Assembly: GCF_900111935.1 (NCBI RefSeq)
Contig: NZ_FOYN01000001.1
Span: 790,069 to 854,068 of the forward strand
Source: Halorubrum sodomense
GTDB taxonomy: Archaea > Halobacteriota > Halobacteria > Halobacteriales > Haloferacaceae
DNA length: 64,000 nt
Reading direction: 5' to 3'
The position numbers and the translations under genes were made by a program. Under the pieces are notes generated by a model. That model saw nothing but the letters and a program-made list of their open reading frames with translations. It was not told where the DNA came from and did not search any database. Positions 25,919-35,084 of this stretch are shown in pieces; the first letter of the stretch is position 1, and every line of letters starts with the position of its first letter.

Positions 25919-26464
25919 ATGAACACCATTCACGTCGCCGGCGGTGTCGGGGTCGCCGACACGGCGATGGCCTCCTACGACGCCGCGCTCGCGGACGCGA
26001 ACCTCCACAACTACAACCTCGTGGCGGTCTCCTCCGTCGTTCCCGCCGAGGCGACCGTCGAAGCGGTGTCGGAGGTCCCCGACTTGGGACCCGCGGGGAA
26101 TCGACTCACCGTCGTCGAGGCGCGCCGGACGATCGGCCCGGACGACGAGGTGGACTTCCGCGAGGGGGGCCGCGCGGGCGCCGAGGGCGCCGAGTCGAAG
26201 CGCGCGCCTCGCCGCCGCCCCGACGCGGTCGCGGGTCTCGGCTGGGCGACGGGCCCCGGCCCGGGGATCTTCTACGAGGTGACCGGCGAGGACCCGGACG
26301 ACGTTCGCGAGCGGATCGGGGACGGTCTCGACGCCGGAGCCGACCTCCGCGACTGGGAGCTGCCCGACCGCGAGACGCGCGTCGAGACGGTCGCCGCCGA
26401 GCCGGACCGGTACGCGACCGCGATCGTGATCGCCGCGTACGGGGAGTCCGAGCCGATCCTGTAG
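25919..26464 (+). CDS. pyruvoyl-dependent arginine decarboxylase
   Basis: 181 residues. The self-cleavage site lies in NLVAVSSVVPAEA: the two adjacent Ser residues (about 43-44) are where the chain splits to make the pyruvoyl group. GWATGPGPGIFYEVTGED and the C-terminal ATAIVIAAYGESEP are family features. An acidic/basic insertion (about 80-100) is low-complexity. The enzyme makes agmatine, used in archaea for polyamines and for agmatidine in tRNA-Ile2. It follows PAN by 83 nt; the two need not be functionally linked. Confidence 0.9.
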   Translation: MNTIHVAGGVGVADTAMASYDAALADANLHNYNLVAVSSVVPAEATVEAVSEVPDLGPAGNRLTVVEARRTIGPDDEVDFREGGRAGAEGAESKRAPRRRPDAVAGLGWATGPGPGIFYEVTGEDPDDVRERIGDGLDAGADLRDWELPDRETRVETVAAEPDRYATAIVIAAYGESEPIL

Positions 26465-26558
26465 CGGGCCGAGCGGACGGACCCGGCCCGCGCCGACGCC
26501 GCGGTCGCCGCCGCCGACGCCTTTTTGACTCGGCTCCGCGTACCAGACGTAGCTTCGA

Positions 26559-26936
26559 ATGAACGGCAACAACCCGTACGCCGGGGCACCGGGTATGACG
26601 GACGCGGGCTCGCCCGCGACCGTCGACCTCTCTCCGGACCAGGAACAACAGCTCCGGCGCGCGGTCGCCGGAATCGTATCGCGCACGGAATCGTATCTCC
26701 CAGACAGCTACGCCGTCGGCTCAGAGCTGTCCGTCGGCGCCGACGGTCCGCAGGCGACGGTCGCGGTGAACCCCCCGGCCGGTCACCCCGTCTCGGCCGG
26801 CTTCACCCCCGATCCGGAGGACCTCGACGCCGGCATCGCGGAGTCCGACACCGACGAGGTCGCCCGCGGTCTCGCCGCCAGCGCGGCAGTCCAGGTGATG
26901 GACGCCGTCGGTGACATCACGCCGACCGCGAAGTGA
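26559..26936 (+). CDS. DUF5811 family haloarchaeal protein
   Basis: 125 residues. The N-terminus is Asn/Gly-rich (MNGNNPYAGAPGM) and a helical/strand domain follows with QQLRRAVAGIVSRTESYLPD and GADGPQATVAVNPPAGHPVS. It recalls a small haloarchaeal family (DUF5811) of unknown function. No signal peptide or Cys. The 3' end, including the TGA, lies in a 20-bp tandem triplication (26923-26982) so its final residues (ITPTAK) may be recent. Confidence 0.65.
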   Translation: MNGNNPYAGAPGMTDAGSPATVDLSPDQEQQLRRAVAGIVSRTESYLPDSYAVGSELSVGADGPQATVAVNPPAGHPVSAGFTPDPEDLDAGIAESDTDEVARGLAASAAVQVMDAVGDITPTAK

Positions 26937-26982
26937 GCCGCCCGACCGCGAAGTGAGCCGCCCGCCCGCGAACTGAGCCGCT
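26923..26982 (+). repeat. 3 x 20-bp tandem repeat across a stop codon
   Basis: Three units of CGACCGCGAAGTGAGCCGCC (the third with three changes) run from inside the DUF5811 gene past its stop. Each unit carries the same in-frame-looking TGA. Slippage that copies the coding end is the simplest explanation. Confidence 0.9.
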
Positions 26983-26985
26983 GAG

Positions 26986-27939
26986 CTACTCCGCGCGCTC
27001 CGACCGGCCCGTACCGTTCTCTCCGCCCTCACCGTCGCCCCCCGAGCCGCCGCGCTCCTCGCGTTCGGCGCGCCCGTCGCCGTCGTCGCGCGGGTACACC
27101 CGCGGCTCGCCCTCGCCCGGCGGCTTCACGACGCCGGTGACGCGGCCGTATATCCCGAAGATGTCGTCGTACCCGTTCTCGCTCGCGAGGATCGGGACCA
27201 CGCCCGGCTCCTCGACCTGGTGGGTGTGGACGTCGTCCTCGGCGAACACCGCGCCCTCCGGAATCTCCTCGAAGTTCGCGAAGTGGACGCGGGGGTCCCC
27301 GCCGCCCTTCGGTACCTCCTCGCTGCCCTTCACGACGACCGTCTCCGAGAACGTCGGCGGCTCGTCCGCGAGCGCGCCGTGGACTCGGAGGAACGCGAGG
27401 CAGGCATCGTAGCCGAACTCGACCGCCCCCTCGCTGCCCTGGCGGCCCACCTCGATCGAGACGGTGTGGGGCACCGTGGAGTCGAGCGTCGTCGACCGCA
27501 GCCCGCTCGCGTCGACGACGTGGTCGACGGGGAGCCCGGTGACGGTACGGCGGACCGACTCCGCGAGGTCGCTGAAGATGGCGAACGGGGGCGGCGCGCT
27601 GTGGGAGGTGTGGAGCGCGAGCACCGCGTCGAACCCCTCCAGCTCGGCGGTGAGCCGCGGCGCCAGCGCGCGCTCGTACTCCTCGCTGTCGGGATCGCCG
27701 GGGAACGACCGGTTCAGGTCCGCGTCCGTGTAGCGCGTCTCGGCTTCGATCGCGGGCTCGTTGGCCAGGACGAGCCGGACGAGCCCGCCGTCTCCGCCCT
27801 CTCTGTCGGCAGCGGCGAGCGAGGGGAGCTCCGCCGCGAGCCGCTCCACTATCCGCACGCCGGCGGGCTCGTCACCGTGGATCCCGCCGACGATCGCGAC
27901 GCGGGCCGACCCCGCCGACCCGCGGTCGAACGTTTCCAT
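26986..27939 (-). CDS. succinylglutamate desuccinylase/aspartoacylase-type zinc hydrolase
   Basis: 317 residues. Zinc motif GIHGDEPAGV near residue 19, then RYTDADLNRSFPGDP with the substrate-binding Arg, and LALHTSHSAPP with the third ligand His. The general base Glu is likely in TVSIEVGRQGSEG. This is the AstE/AspA carboxypeptidase-like fold that removes an acyl group from an amino acid. The C-terminal 40 residues are acidic Gly-rich tail. Substrate unknown. The GIHGDE start region directly follows the ATG, supporting 27939. Confidence 0.85.
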   Translation of the reverse strand: METFDRGSAGSARVAIVGGIHGDEPAGVRIVERLAAELPSLAAADREGGDGGLVRLVLANEPAIEAETRYTDADLNRSFPGDPDSEEYERALAPRLTAELEGFDAVLALHTSHSAPPPFAIFSDLAESVRRTVTGLPVDHVVDASGLRSTTLDSTVPHTVSIEVGRQGSEGAVEFGYDACLAFLRVHGALADEPPTFSETVVVKGSEEVPKGGGDPRVHFANFEEIPEGAVFAEDDVHTHQVEEPGVVPILASENGYDDIFGIYGRVTGVVKPPGEGEPRVYPRDDGDGRAEREERGGSGGDGEGGENGTGRSERAE

Positions 27940-27993
27940 ACCGTCGGTATCCGCCGTCGGACCATAAATCGTCGCGGTCCGCGGTCAGTGAGT

Positions 27994-29583
27994 TCACCGG
28001 CCCAACCGCTTCGCGAGCGCGGCCCGGTACCGCCGCGCCAGCCGCCTCGCGACGAAGCGGTCCCGGGGGTCCACGCCGAGGAGGCGGAGCGAGCCGACGT
28101 ACGCCGCGAGGCCGACCGCGCTCCCCGCGAGGACCGCCGAGGGCCCTGTCAGGAGCGTCCGGACTCCGTACATCGCGCCGAGGGCGACGGCGCCCGCCGC
28201 GAGCGGGATGAGGAAGCTCCGGTCGAACGGCCACAGCCCCTCGAAGCGGCGCAGGAGGAGGACCTGGATCCCGTTCTGAACCGCGATGGCGAGTGACGTG
28301 CCGAGCGCGGCGCCGACGAGCCCGTACCGGACGACGAACGCGTACGTGAGCCCGACGTTGAGGACCGCGAGCAGCCAGTCGAGCGCCATCCGCGCGTACT
28401 GGTGGTCGGTCATCATCAGGAGCCAGCCGGTCGCCCCCACCGCGCTCCCGACGAAGACGCCCCCGAGGTAGACGACGAGCGGCACGTACCCCGCGACGTA
28501 CGCGTCGCCGAACAGTCCGAGGATCTCCCGGCCGTACACCGTCAACACGGCGAGGATCGGGACGACCGCCGTGACGATCTGTCGCGTGACGGAGCCGTAC
28601 ACCGCGTTGAGCGTCGCCGTCCGGTCGCTCGCGTACAGCTCCGAGGCGACGGGGGGAAGCAGTTGGTTGAACGAGAGGAGGGGGATCCACGCGACCGCGA
28701 TCACCACGAGGACGACGTTGTAGACGCCCGCCGCGGTCGCCGTCAGCAGCGCGCCGACGAGCAGCACGTCGACGCGGTTCTGGAACACCTTTCCGAGGCT
28801 GCTCATCGCGACGGGCGCCGCGTGGTCGTAGAACCGCCGCGCCTCTGCGCGAGCGCTCCGGAGCGACGGACGGACGCCGGTGACGGACGCGGTGAGCGGG
28901 ACGGCGACCGCGGCGAGGGACGCGGTCGCGGCGACGATAGCTCCGGCGACGCCGACGACGGAGTAGCCGAGCGCGAGCGCGCCGAGGACGCCGACGAGCC
29001 GGGCCCCCGGGCGCAACAGCTTGTTGAACAGTATCTCGCCGCGGGCCGACCCGACCGCCCGGAGGAGGGCGGACGCGACCATCACGACGCCGAGCAGCCC
29101 GACGAGTCCCCCGAACGCGCGCATCGTTCCCGGGAACCCCGGTTCGGTGACGGTGCGGGCGTTTATCACCGGCGCGGCGAGCCAGACCCCGGCCGCGATC
29201 GCGACCCCGAACCCGACCGTCGTCGCGTACGCGAGGCCGGCGACCGCGCCTTGCCGCTCCGGGTCGTCCCCGTACTCCGGGAGGTAGCGCTGGATGGCGG
29301 GAACGCTGCCGAACGTCACGAGCCGAGAGAGTAGCTGGGCGATCCGCCACGCCAGCGCGTAGACGCCGTAGGCTGTCGGGCCGAGCCCGCGAGCCAGCGC
29401 GAACTCGGTCGCCGCGATCAGCGCGCGCTGGCCGGCGACGCCCCCCGAGGTGAGCACCGCGCCGTGGGCGATCGTCTCCAGCGCCTCGCGCTCGTCGTCG
29501 GGGATCGCGGCGTCCCGCTCGGCGGGCGCACCGCTCTCCGGACTCTCCGCGCGTCGGCCGGCGTCGTCGGGGGCGCTCGCCAC
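27994..29583 (-). CDS. polysaccharide/oligosaccharide flippase (Wzx-like)
   Basis: 529 residues with 12-14 hydrophobic helices from about 58 to 510, and a 45-residue Asp/Arg-rich N-terminal extension. The MOP-family pattern is seen in LGPTAYGVYALAWRIAQLLS and GSVPAIQRYLPEYG. The C-terminus is basic (DRFVARRLARRYRAALAKRL). Such proteins move lipid-linked sugars across the membrane, for example AglR-like flippases of protein N-glycosylation. No glycosyltransferase is adjacent, so its sugar is unknown. Confidence 0.85.
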   Translation of the reverse strand: MASAPDDAGRRAESPESGAPAERDAAIPDDEREALETIAHGAVLTSGGVAGQRALIAATEFALARGLGPTAYGVYALAWRIAQLLSRLVTFGSVPAIQRYLPEYGDDPERQGAVAGLAYATTVGFGVAIAAGVWLAAPVINARTVTEPGFPGTMRAFGGLVGLLGVVMVASALLRAVGSARGEILFNKLLRPGARLVGVLGALALGYSVVGVAGAIVAATASLAAVAVPLTASVTGVRPSLRSARAEARRFYDHAAPVAMSSLGKVFQNRVDVLLVGALLTATAAGVYNVVLVVIAVAWIPLLSFNQLLPPVASELYASDRTATLNAVYGSVTRQIVTAVVPILAVLTVYGREILGLFGDAYVAGYVPLVVYLGGVFVGSAVGATGWLLMMTDHQYARMALDWLLAVLNVGLTYAFVVRYGLVGAALGTSLAIAVQNGIQVLLLRRFEGLWPFDRSFLIPLAAGAVALGAMYGVRTLLTGPSAVLAGSAVGLAAYVGSLRLLGVDPRDRFVARRLARRYRAALAKRLGR

Positions 29584-29673
29584 GGGGGCTCTACCGGTTC
29601 GGTTTCGGTCGGGTCAAAAAAGGGACGCGTTTCGCCGCCGGTCCGGACGGGACCGCCGCCGCGCCGCCGTGGC

Positions 29674-30660
29674 TCACCAGCGCTGGTGGACGTGTTCGCG
29701 CACGTAGTCGTCGTACACCTCGCTTGCGGCCTCGCGCTCGGCGTCGGAGAGCGAGTGTGCCTCGCTCGCGGCCGCGTTCGCCCGGACGTGCGCCGGCGTC
29801 GTCGATCCCGGAATTACCGTGGAGACCGCGTCGTGGTCGAGGATCCAGCGCAGCGCGAACTCGGGCAGCGGGCGGTCGTCGGGGAGGCGCTCGTCGAGCG
29901 CGTCGACCGCGTCGAGGCCCGCCTCGAACGGGACGCCGGCGAACGTCTCGCCCACGTCGAAGGCGTCGCCCTCGCGGTTGTAGTTGCGGTGGTCGTCCTC
30001 GGGGAACTCGTCGTCGCGCGAGAGCGCGCCCGTGAGCAGCCCGGAGGCGAGCGGCACCCGGCAGATCACGCCCACGTCGCGGGCGGCCGCCTCGTCCAGG
30101 AACAGCTCGGCGGGCCGCCGCCGGAACGGGTTGAAGATGATCTGGACGGACTCCACGCCGGGGTATTCCATCGCCTTCAGCCCCTCTTCGACGCGCTCGA
30201 CGCTGACGCCGTAGTTCGCGATCCGCCCCTCGTCCGCGAGCGTTTCGAGCGCGTCGAACGTCTCCGGTCGATAGTAGACGTCCGTCGGCGGGCAGTGGAG
30301 CTGGACCAAGTCCAGCGTGTCGGTCCCGAGGTTCTCCCGCGAGCGGTCGACGAACCGCCGGAGGTTCGGCTCCGTGTAGCGGTCGGCCTCGTGCGGATCG
30401 AGCCGGCGGCCGGCCTTCGTCGCGACCGTCACGTCGCCGCTCTCGATCTCGTCCGCGAGCGTCTCCCCGACGATCCGCTCCGACCGGCCGTCGCCGTACA
30501 CGTCGGCGGTGTCGAAGAAGTCGATCCCGGCGTCGCGGGCGGCCTCGACCGCCGCGACCGCCTCCGCTTCGCTGACTTCGCCCCAGTCGCCGCCGATCTG
30601 CCAGGCGCCGTAGCCGACCTCGCTGACTGCGCCGACGCCGCCGAGTTCGCGGTGGTTCAT
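29674..30660 (-). CDS. aldo/keto reductase
   Basis: 328 residues from ATG 30660 (MNHRELGGVGAVSEVGYG). The catalytic tetrad is seen: Asp and Tyr in FFDTADVYGDGRSE, Lys in VTVATKAGRR, and His in LVQLHCPPT. The NADPH-binding end has STVIPGSTTPAHVRANAAA. The family reduces aldehydes or ketones in the cytoplasm. A start 10 codons further up is possible but the shorter one begins with the conserved fold. Substrate cannot be deduced; neighbours do not form a pathway. Confidence 0.9.
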   Translation of the reverse strand: MNHRELGGVGAVSEVGYGAWQIGGDWGEVSEAEAVAAVEAARDAGIDFFDTADVYGDGRSERIVGETLADEIESGDVTVATKAGRRLDPHEADRYTEPNLRRFVDRSRENLGTDTLDLVQLHCPPTDVYYRPETFDALETLADEGRIANYGVSVERVEEGLKAMEYPGVESVQIIFNPFRRRPAELFLDEAAARDVGVICRVPLASGLLTGALSRDDEFPEDDHRNYNREGDAFDVGETFAGVPFEAGLDAVDALDERLPDDRPLPEFALRWILDHDAVSTVIPGSTTPAHVRANAAASEAHSLSDAEREAASEVYDDYVREHVHQRW

Positions 30661-30809
30661 GTCGCCCGCATCTGATCGGGGCGGGGGCAAGGGCGTTCCG
30701 GAGGCGGCAGCGGCCGAGCGACGCGGCCGGCCGCGTCGAGGACCCCCGACGCCGACCCCGCCGGCGGTGTCGCGAACGGCGGGAGCGCGGCGGCCGCCTC
30801 AGCGGGTCG

Positions 30810-31316
30810 CTACGCTCGACCGTTGAGCGGACAGACGAAGAAGTCCGGCGGGCCGAACCCCGGTCGGCCCAACGTGACCGTGACGTACTCCTTGTCCAGG
30901 ATGTCGTCGTCGTTCGTCAGCGGGGCGTCGCGATTGAACGCGTCGACGTCCGTCACCTCCGCCGAGAAATGCGTCCACTGGCCGCCGTTCCACCCCTCCT
31001 CGCCGGGTGCCGACTCCGAGACGAACGGCGAGCGCTGGGCGTCGCTCGCGTCCGCGTTCGCCACGATGGGTCGCTCTCCGTCGTGGAGGAAGTAGATCTT
31101 GTCTTCGGGATCCGGGCGTTCGTCGAGTACCTTCACCACGTTCGTGCGCCAGAGGTCGCCCTCGGCGTACACCCGCCCGAACGTCTTTCCGTTCCCCTTC
31201 TCGCTTCCCTTCCCGGGATTCGCCGCGGCGACGCCGGCACCGCCGACGCCGGCGACGGCGATGGCCGTTCCGGCCCGGAGGACCCGTCGTCGCGTCTGGG
31301 TGTTCGTTCCGTTCAT
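30810..31316 (-). CDS. Tat-type secreted protein, unknown
   Basis: 168 residues from ATG 31316. The N-terminus MNGTNTQTRRRVLRAGTAIA has a twin-Arg motif (RRRVLRAG) followed by a hydrophobic Gly/Val/Ala stretch and AANPGKG, the usual haloarchaeal Tat signal. The mature part has WRTNVVKVLDERPDPEDKIY, GGQWTHFSAEVTD and VTVTLGRPGFGPPDFFVCP. It is a single extracellular domain with one Cys, not recognised by me. Neighbours are unrelated. A long AT-rich stretch (31360-31410) upstream probably holds its promoter. Confidence 0.7.
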   Translation of the reverse strand: MNGTNTQTRRRVLRAGTAIAVAGVGGAGVAAANPGKGSEKGNGKTFGRVYAEGDLWRTNVVKVLDERPDPEDKIYFLHDGERPIVANADASDAQRSPFVSESAPGEEGWNGGQWTHFSAEVTDVDAFNRDAPLTNDDDILDKEYVTVTLGRPGFGPPDFFVCPLNGRA

Positions 31317-31529
31317 TGGTTCTCGGAGGCGCTCTGCCTCCGGTTTCACCGACGAATGGTCGCTTAAAGAATATTTTTCCAACTCGCTGCGAACTCCGTT
31401 CAACATTGCGTCAAAATCCTCGCGAGCGGCGGTCTCCGTCGGCGCTCGGCCGGGAACCTCGACAGGGTCCCCGCGCGAACGGTCCGCCCCGCCTCGGGGC
31501 TGGAACCGGTGTATCGGTCCGTCCGCGGG

Positions 31530-32615
31530 TCACAGCGCGTCCGCTAGCGCGTCCATCGTCTCCTCGACGCGCCCGACGCGCGCGTTATGGCCCATGTGAC
31601 CGACGCGGAGGACGTCCTCGGTACCGTCGCCGAGCCCGGTCGCGAGCACCACGTCGTGCTCCTCCCGGAGCGTCTTCTGAAGCGCCTCGGCGCGGCCGGG
31701 GACCTCGAAGGCGGTCACCGTCGGCGAACTGCGCTCCGGGTCGGGGACCGGCTCCAGCCCCAACTCGGCGCCGCGCTCGCGACACCGCGTCGCGGCCGTT
31801 TCGTGTCGCTCCCGCACCGCGTCGAGCCCCTCGTCGAGCAGCAGGCCGAGCGCCGCGTCGAGCGCGACGACCTCGGTCGTCAGGTGCGTGTACGGGAAGC
31901 CCTCGCTCACGTCGCGGAACGGCAGGAAGTTCGCGTACAGCGAGTGGGGGTCGCGCTCCTCCATCGCGGCCCACGCCCGGTCGCTCACCGCCGCGGTCGC
32001 GAGCCCCGGCGGCGCGCTGAAACACTTCTGTGAGGCGCCGAGGCACACGTCGATCCGGTCGGTCGGCACCGAGACGCCGCCGAGCGACGAGACGGCGTCG
32101 ACGACCGTCAGTATCTCCGGATCCGCGGCTTCGATGCGGTCGAGCGCGGCGGCGACGTCGTTGAGCGTCCCGGTCGGCGTCTCGCAGTGGACCGCCGTCG
32201 CGATGTCGAAGTCGCTCTCGTCGCTCGCCAGCGCCTCGTCGAGCGCGTCGAGCGGCAGCGGTTCGTCGCGTTCGGCCGCGACCAGCGTCGCCTCGCCGCC
32301 GTACGCCTCCACGAAGTCCGCGAACCCCTCGCCGTAGAGACCGTTCGCCAGACACAGCACCTCGGTGCCGGGCTCGACCAGCGAGGCGACCGCGGCCTCC
32401 AGCCCGAGGATGCCCTCGCCGCCGAGGGCGACGACGTCGCGCCCGCCGGCGGCGGCCGGCACGCTCGGGTCGACGCCGTAGGCCCTCGCCAGCCGCTCCG
32501 TGAGGCGGTCGTATATCTCCCGAAACCGCGGGTCCACGTCGGGGTTGATAAGCTCGCGGGACATCGCGTCGCGCACCGGTTCGGGGACCGCGGTCGGTCC
32601 CGGCGTCATGAGCAT
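31530..32615 (-). CDS. class V aminotransferase (alanine-glyoxylate/serine type)
   Basis: 361 residues, MLMTPGPTAVPEPVRDAMS, the usual start of the serine-glyoxylate/alanine-glyoxylate aminotransferase branch. The PLP lysine is in DVCLGASQKCFSAPPGLAT, and FDIATAVHCETPTGTLNDV with VDAVSSLGGV gives cofactor contacts. The C-terminus has the substrate Arg region LRVGHMGHNARVGRVEE. ATG 32615 and ATG 32609 are both possible; both precede TPGPT. It likely moves amino groups among Ser, Ala, glyoxylate and pyruvate. Confidence 0.88.
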   Translation of the reverse strand: MLMTPGPTAVPEPVRDAMSRELINPDVDPRFREIYDRLTERLARAYGVDPSVPAAAGGRDVVALGGEGILGLEAAVASLVEPGTEVLCLANGLYGEGFADFVEAYGGEATLVAAERDEPLPLDALDEALASDESDFDIATAVHCETPTGTLNDVAAALDRIEAADPEILTVVDAVSSLGGVSVPTDRIDVCLGASQKCFSAPPGLATAAVSDRAWAAMEERDPHSLYANFLPFRDVSEGFPYTHLTTEVVALDAALGLLLDEGLDAVRERHETAATRCRERGAELGLEPVPDPERSSPTVTAFEVPGRAEALQKTLREEHDVVLATGLGDGTEDVLRVGHMGHNARVGRVEETMDALADAL

Positions 32616-32695
32616 ACGCGTCGGTTCGGCCGGCGGTACATAAGCGGTCCGCGCGAGTCGTGCCGAGTTCGCGGTGACCGACGGGCCGACACGCT

Positions 32696-32704
32696 GATAT
32701 ATTT
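32696..32704 (+). promoter_or_regulatory. TATA box of the DUF457-like gene
   Basis: GATATATTT centred 27 nt before the ATG at 32727. The spacing supports that start and a leaderless mRNA. Confidence 0.6.
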
Positions 32705-32726
32705 CTGTCGCCTGCGTTCCGGTACG

Positions 32727-33326
32727 ATGATGCTTCCGACCCACGTGCTGGCGGGGATGCTGCTTGCGACCCCGCTGGTGCGCGTGGCGCCGGAACTGGC
32801 GCCGGTCGGGTTCGCCGCCGGCTTCCTCGGTGGACTCGTCCCCGATCTCGACATGTACACCGGCCACCGGCGGACGCTCCACTACCCCGTCTACTACTCC
32901 GCCTTCTCCGTCCCGGCGCTCCTCGCGGCCGTGCTGGCGCCCTCGACGCTCACCGTCGGCGTCGCGCTCTTTCTCCTCGGCGCGGCGCTCCACAGCGTCT
33001 CGGACATGTATGGCGGCGGCCTGGAGCTCCGCCCGTGGGAGGGGAACTCCGACCGCGCGGTGTACGACCACCGCCGCGAAACGTGGATCTCACCCAAACG
33101 CGGCGTCCGGTACGACGGCGCCGTCGAGGACCTCGCGCTCTCCGTCGCGCTGGGGCTCCCGCTCCTCGCGCTGGTCGACCCTCCGCTCCGCGCGGTCGTG
33201 ATCGGCACGCTCGGGGTCGCGGTCGTCTACGCCGCCCTTCGACGGCGCCTCGCGGAGATCGCCGCGGCCGTGATCCCGCTGCTCCCGTCGTCGCTCGACC
33301 CGTACCTCCCCGAGCGGTACCGGTGA
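32727..33326 (+). CDS. membrane-bound metal-dependent hydrolase (DUF457/YdjM-like)
   Basis: 199 residues. The N-terminal THVLAGMLLATPLV, then GGLVPDLDMYTGHRRTLHYP, contains the His/Asp cluster of this family: His, Asp-x-Asp and HR. Four to five membrane helices follow. The family sits in the membrane and is named for putative metal ligands; the reaction is unknown. A second ATG three nucleotides on (32730) would shorten it by one residue only. No operon partners. Confidence 0.8.
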   Translation: MMLPTHVLAGMLLATPLVRVAPELAPVGFAAGFLGGLVPDLDMYTGHRRTLHYPVYYSAFSVPALLAAVLAPSTLTVGVALFLLGAALHSVSDMYGGGLELRPWEGNSDRAVYDHRRETWISPKRGVRYDGAVEDLALSVALGLPLLALVDPPLRAVVIGTLGVAVVYAALRRRLAEIAAAVIPLLPSSLDPYLPERYR

Positions 33327-33428
33327 CCCGGCCGCCGCCTGAATCAACGTTATTAGGTGCCCCGACTCGTTTCATCCGACAACAGTCCGCGCCGGCGACC
33401 GATCCGATCCCGGCGCGCCGAACCCACC

Positions 33429-34457
33429 ATGCAACAGTACCTCGACCTCGTCGACGACGCGCTCTCGACGGGCACGTACAAGCCGAACCGGACCGGCGTC
33501 GACACCATCGCGACGTTCAGCGGGCAGTACACCGTCGACCTCGCGGAGGGGTTCCCCCTCCTGACCACGAAGAAGATGGACGGTTATCGGTGGAACTCGC
33601 TCATCCACGAGGTGCTGTGGTACCTCTCGGGTGAAGAGCACGTCCGGAACCTCCGCGAGGAGACGAAGATCTGGGACGCGTGGGCCGACGAGGAGGGGAA
33701 GCTCGACACCGCGTACGGCCGGTTCTGGCGCCGCTACCCGGTTCCTGAGGAGGCCGCCGCGCTCCCCGGCGAGACGTGGCCCGACGACGCGGACCGCTGG
33801 GTCACCGTCGAGGAGGACGCCGACGGGACGACGCGTCGCACGTTCGACCAGATCCGGTACGTCCTCGACACGCTGGAGGAGAACCCCCACTCCCGGCGGA
33901 TGGTCGTGAACGCGTGGCACCCGGCGAACGCCGCCGTCTCGACGCTGCCGCCCTGCCACTACACCTTCGTGGTGAACGTCCAGGACGGCCGGCTCAACCT
34001 CCACCTGACGCAGCGGTCGGGCGACATCGCGCTCGGCGTCCCGTTCAACATCGCGGCGTACGCGCTGCTCGCGAACGCGCTCGCCCAGCGGACCGACTTC
34101 GAGGTCGGGGAGTTCGGGCACACCGTCGTCGACGCGCACGTCTACTGCGGCCGGGGCGACCGCGGGAAGTGGTACGCCAACAACCTCCGGTACGTCCAGG
34201 AGCGGCTCGCGAACGTCGAGCGCAAGGGCGACTACCTCGACGTGAAGAGCTGGGTCGAGCGCACCGCGCCCGACGAGCCGAACGGGCAGGAGGGGTACGA
34301 CCACGTGCCCGGCCTCCTCGAACAGCTCTCGCGAACCCCCCGCGACCGCCCGCGGATCGAGATCGCGGACAAGCCGCTCGACGAGTTGACCTACGAGGAC
34401 GTCGCGGTCGTCGACTACGACTCCGCGGACGGCATCTCGTTCGCGGTCGCGGAGTGA
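33429..34457 (+). CDS. thyA: thymidylate synthase
   Basis: 342 residues from ATG 33429 (MQQYLDLVDDALSTG). The catalytic Cys is in STLPPCHYTFVVNVQ. Upstream is the Arg-containing SRRMVVNAWHPAN; downstream are LNLHLTQRSGDIALGVPFNIA and HVYCGRGDRGKWY. It methylates dUMP using methylenetetrahydrofolate and releases dihydrofolate. The acidic insert between 90 and 130 is halophile-typical. The stop overlaps the dihydrofolate reductase start by one base (TGATG), so the pair is one operon. Confidence 0.96.
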   Translation: MQQYLDLVDDALSTGTYKPNRTGVDTIATFSGQYTVDLAEGFPLLTTKKMDGYRWNSLIHEVLWYLSGEEHVRNLREETKIWDAWADEEGKLDTAYGRFWRRYPVPEEAAALPGETWPDDADRWVTVEEDADGTTRRTFDQIRYVLDTLEENPHSRRMVVNAWHPANAAVSTLPPCHYTFVVNVQDGRLNLHLTQRSGDIALGVPFNIAAYALLANALAQRTDFEVGEFGHTVVDAHVYCGRGDRGKWYANNLRYVQERLANVERKGDYLDVKSWVERTAPDEPNGQEGYDHVPGLLEQLSRTPRDRPRIEIADKPLDELTYEDVAVVDYDSADGISFAVAE

Positions 34458-35026
34458 TGGGGGACGCGGATTCCGACGCCGGGGACGACGGCTCCGACGA
34501 GCGCGCGCTCGACCCCGACCTCGTCCTCGTCGCCGCCGTCGCCGAGAACGGCGTGATCGGCGCCGACGACGGGATGCCGTGGCACTACCCCGCCGACCTC
34601 GCGCAGTTCAAACGGCTGACGACCGGCCACCCGGTGATCGTCGGCCGGAAGACGTACGAGCGCATCGCCGACCGGATCGGCGGCCCGCTTCCCGACCGGA
34701 CCAGCGTCGTGTTGACGACCGGCCCCCTGGGCGACGACGACCTCCCGGCGGGCGCGGTCGTCGCGCACGACACCGAATCGGCGCTCGCGCGCGCGACCGC
34801 GGACGCCGCCGACCGCGGCGTCGACGAGGTCTTCGTCATCGGGGGCGCGACCGTCTACGAGGCGTTCCTCGACCCCGCCGACCGGATGGTGCTCACCGAA
34901 ATCCCCGAGCGGCCCGACGGCGACACGCGGTTCCCCGAGTGGGACTCCGACGCGTGGGTCGAGCGCGCCCGCGAGACCGACGGCGACCTCGCGTTCGTCA
35001 CCTACGAGCGGCGGGACGCGGAGTGA
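34457..35026 (+). CDS. folA: dihydrofolate reductase
   Basis: 189 residues from ATG 34457. A 20-residue acidic extension (MGDADSDAGDDGSDERALDP) precedes the core: VLVAAVAENGVIGADDGMPW, then YPADLAQFKRLTTGHPVIVG and VDEVFVIGGATVYEAF. These are the Trp/Asp active-site helix and NADPH-binding Gly loop. It regenerates tetrahydrofolate from the dihydrofolate made by the overlapping upstream thyA. Haloarchaea often carry this pair (hdr genes in Haloferax). The overlap fixes the start. Confidence 0.95.
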   Translation: MGDADSDAGDDGSDERALDPDLVLVAAVAENGVIGADDGMPWHYPADLAQFKRLTTGHPVIVGRKTYERIADRIGGPLPDRTSVVLTTGPLGDDDLPAGAVVAHDTESALARATADAADRGVDEVFVIGGATVYEAFLDPADRMVLTEIPERPDGDTRFPEWDSDAWVERARETDGDLAFVTYERRDAE

Positions 35027-35084
35027 GCGGCGTCGGAGCGGGACCGAGCGCCGGGACGCGCCCCGCTCGCACCGAGCCCGCGAC

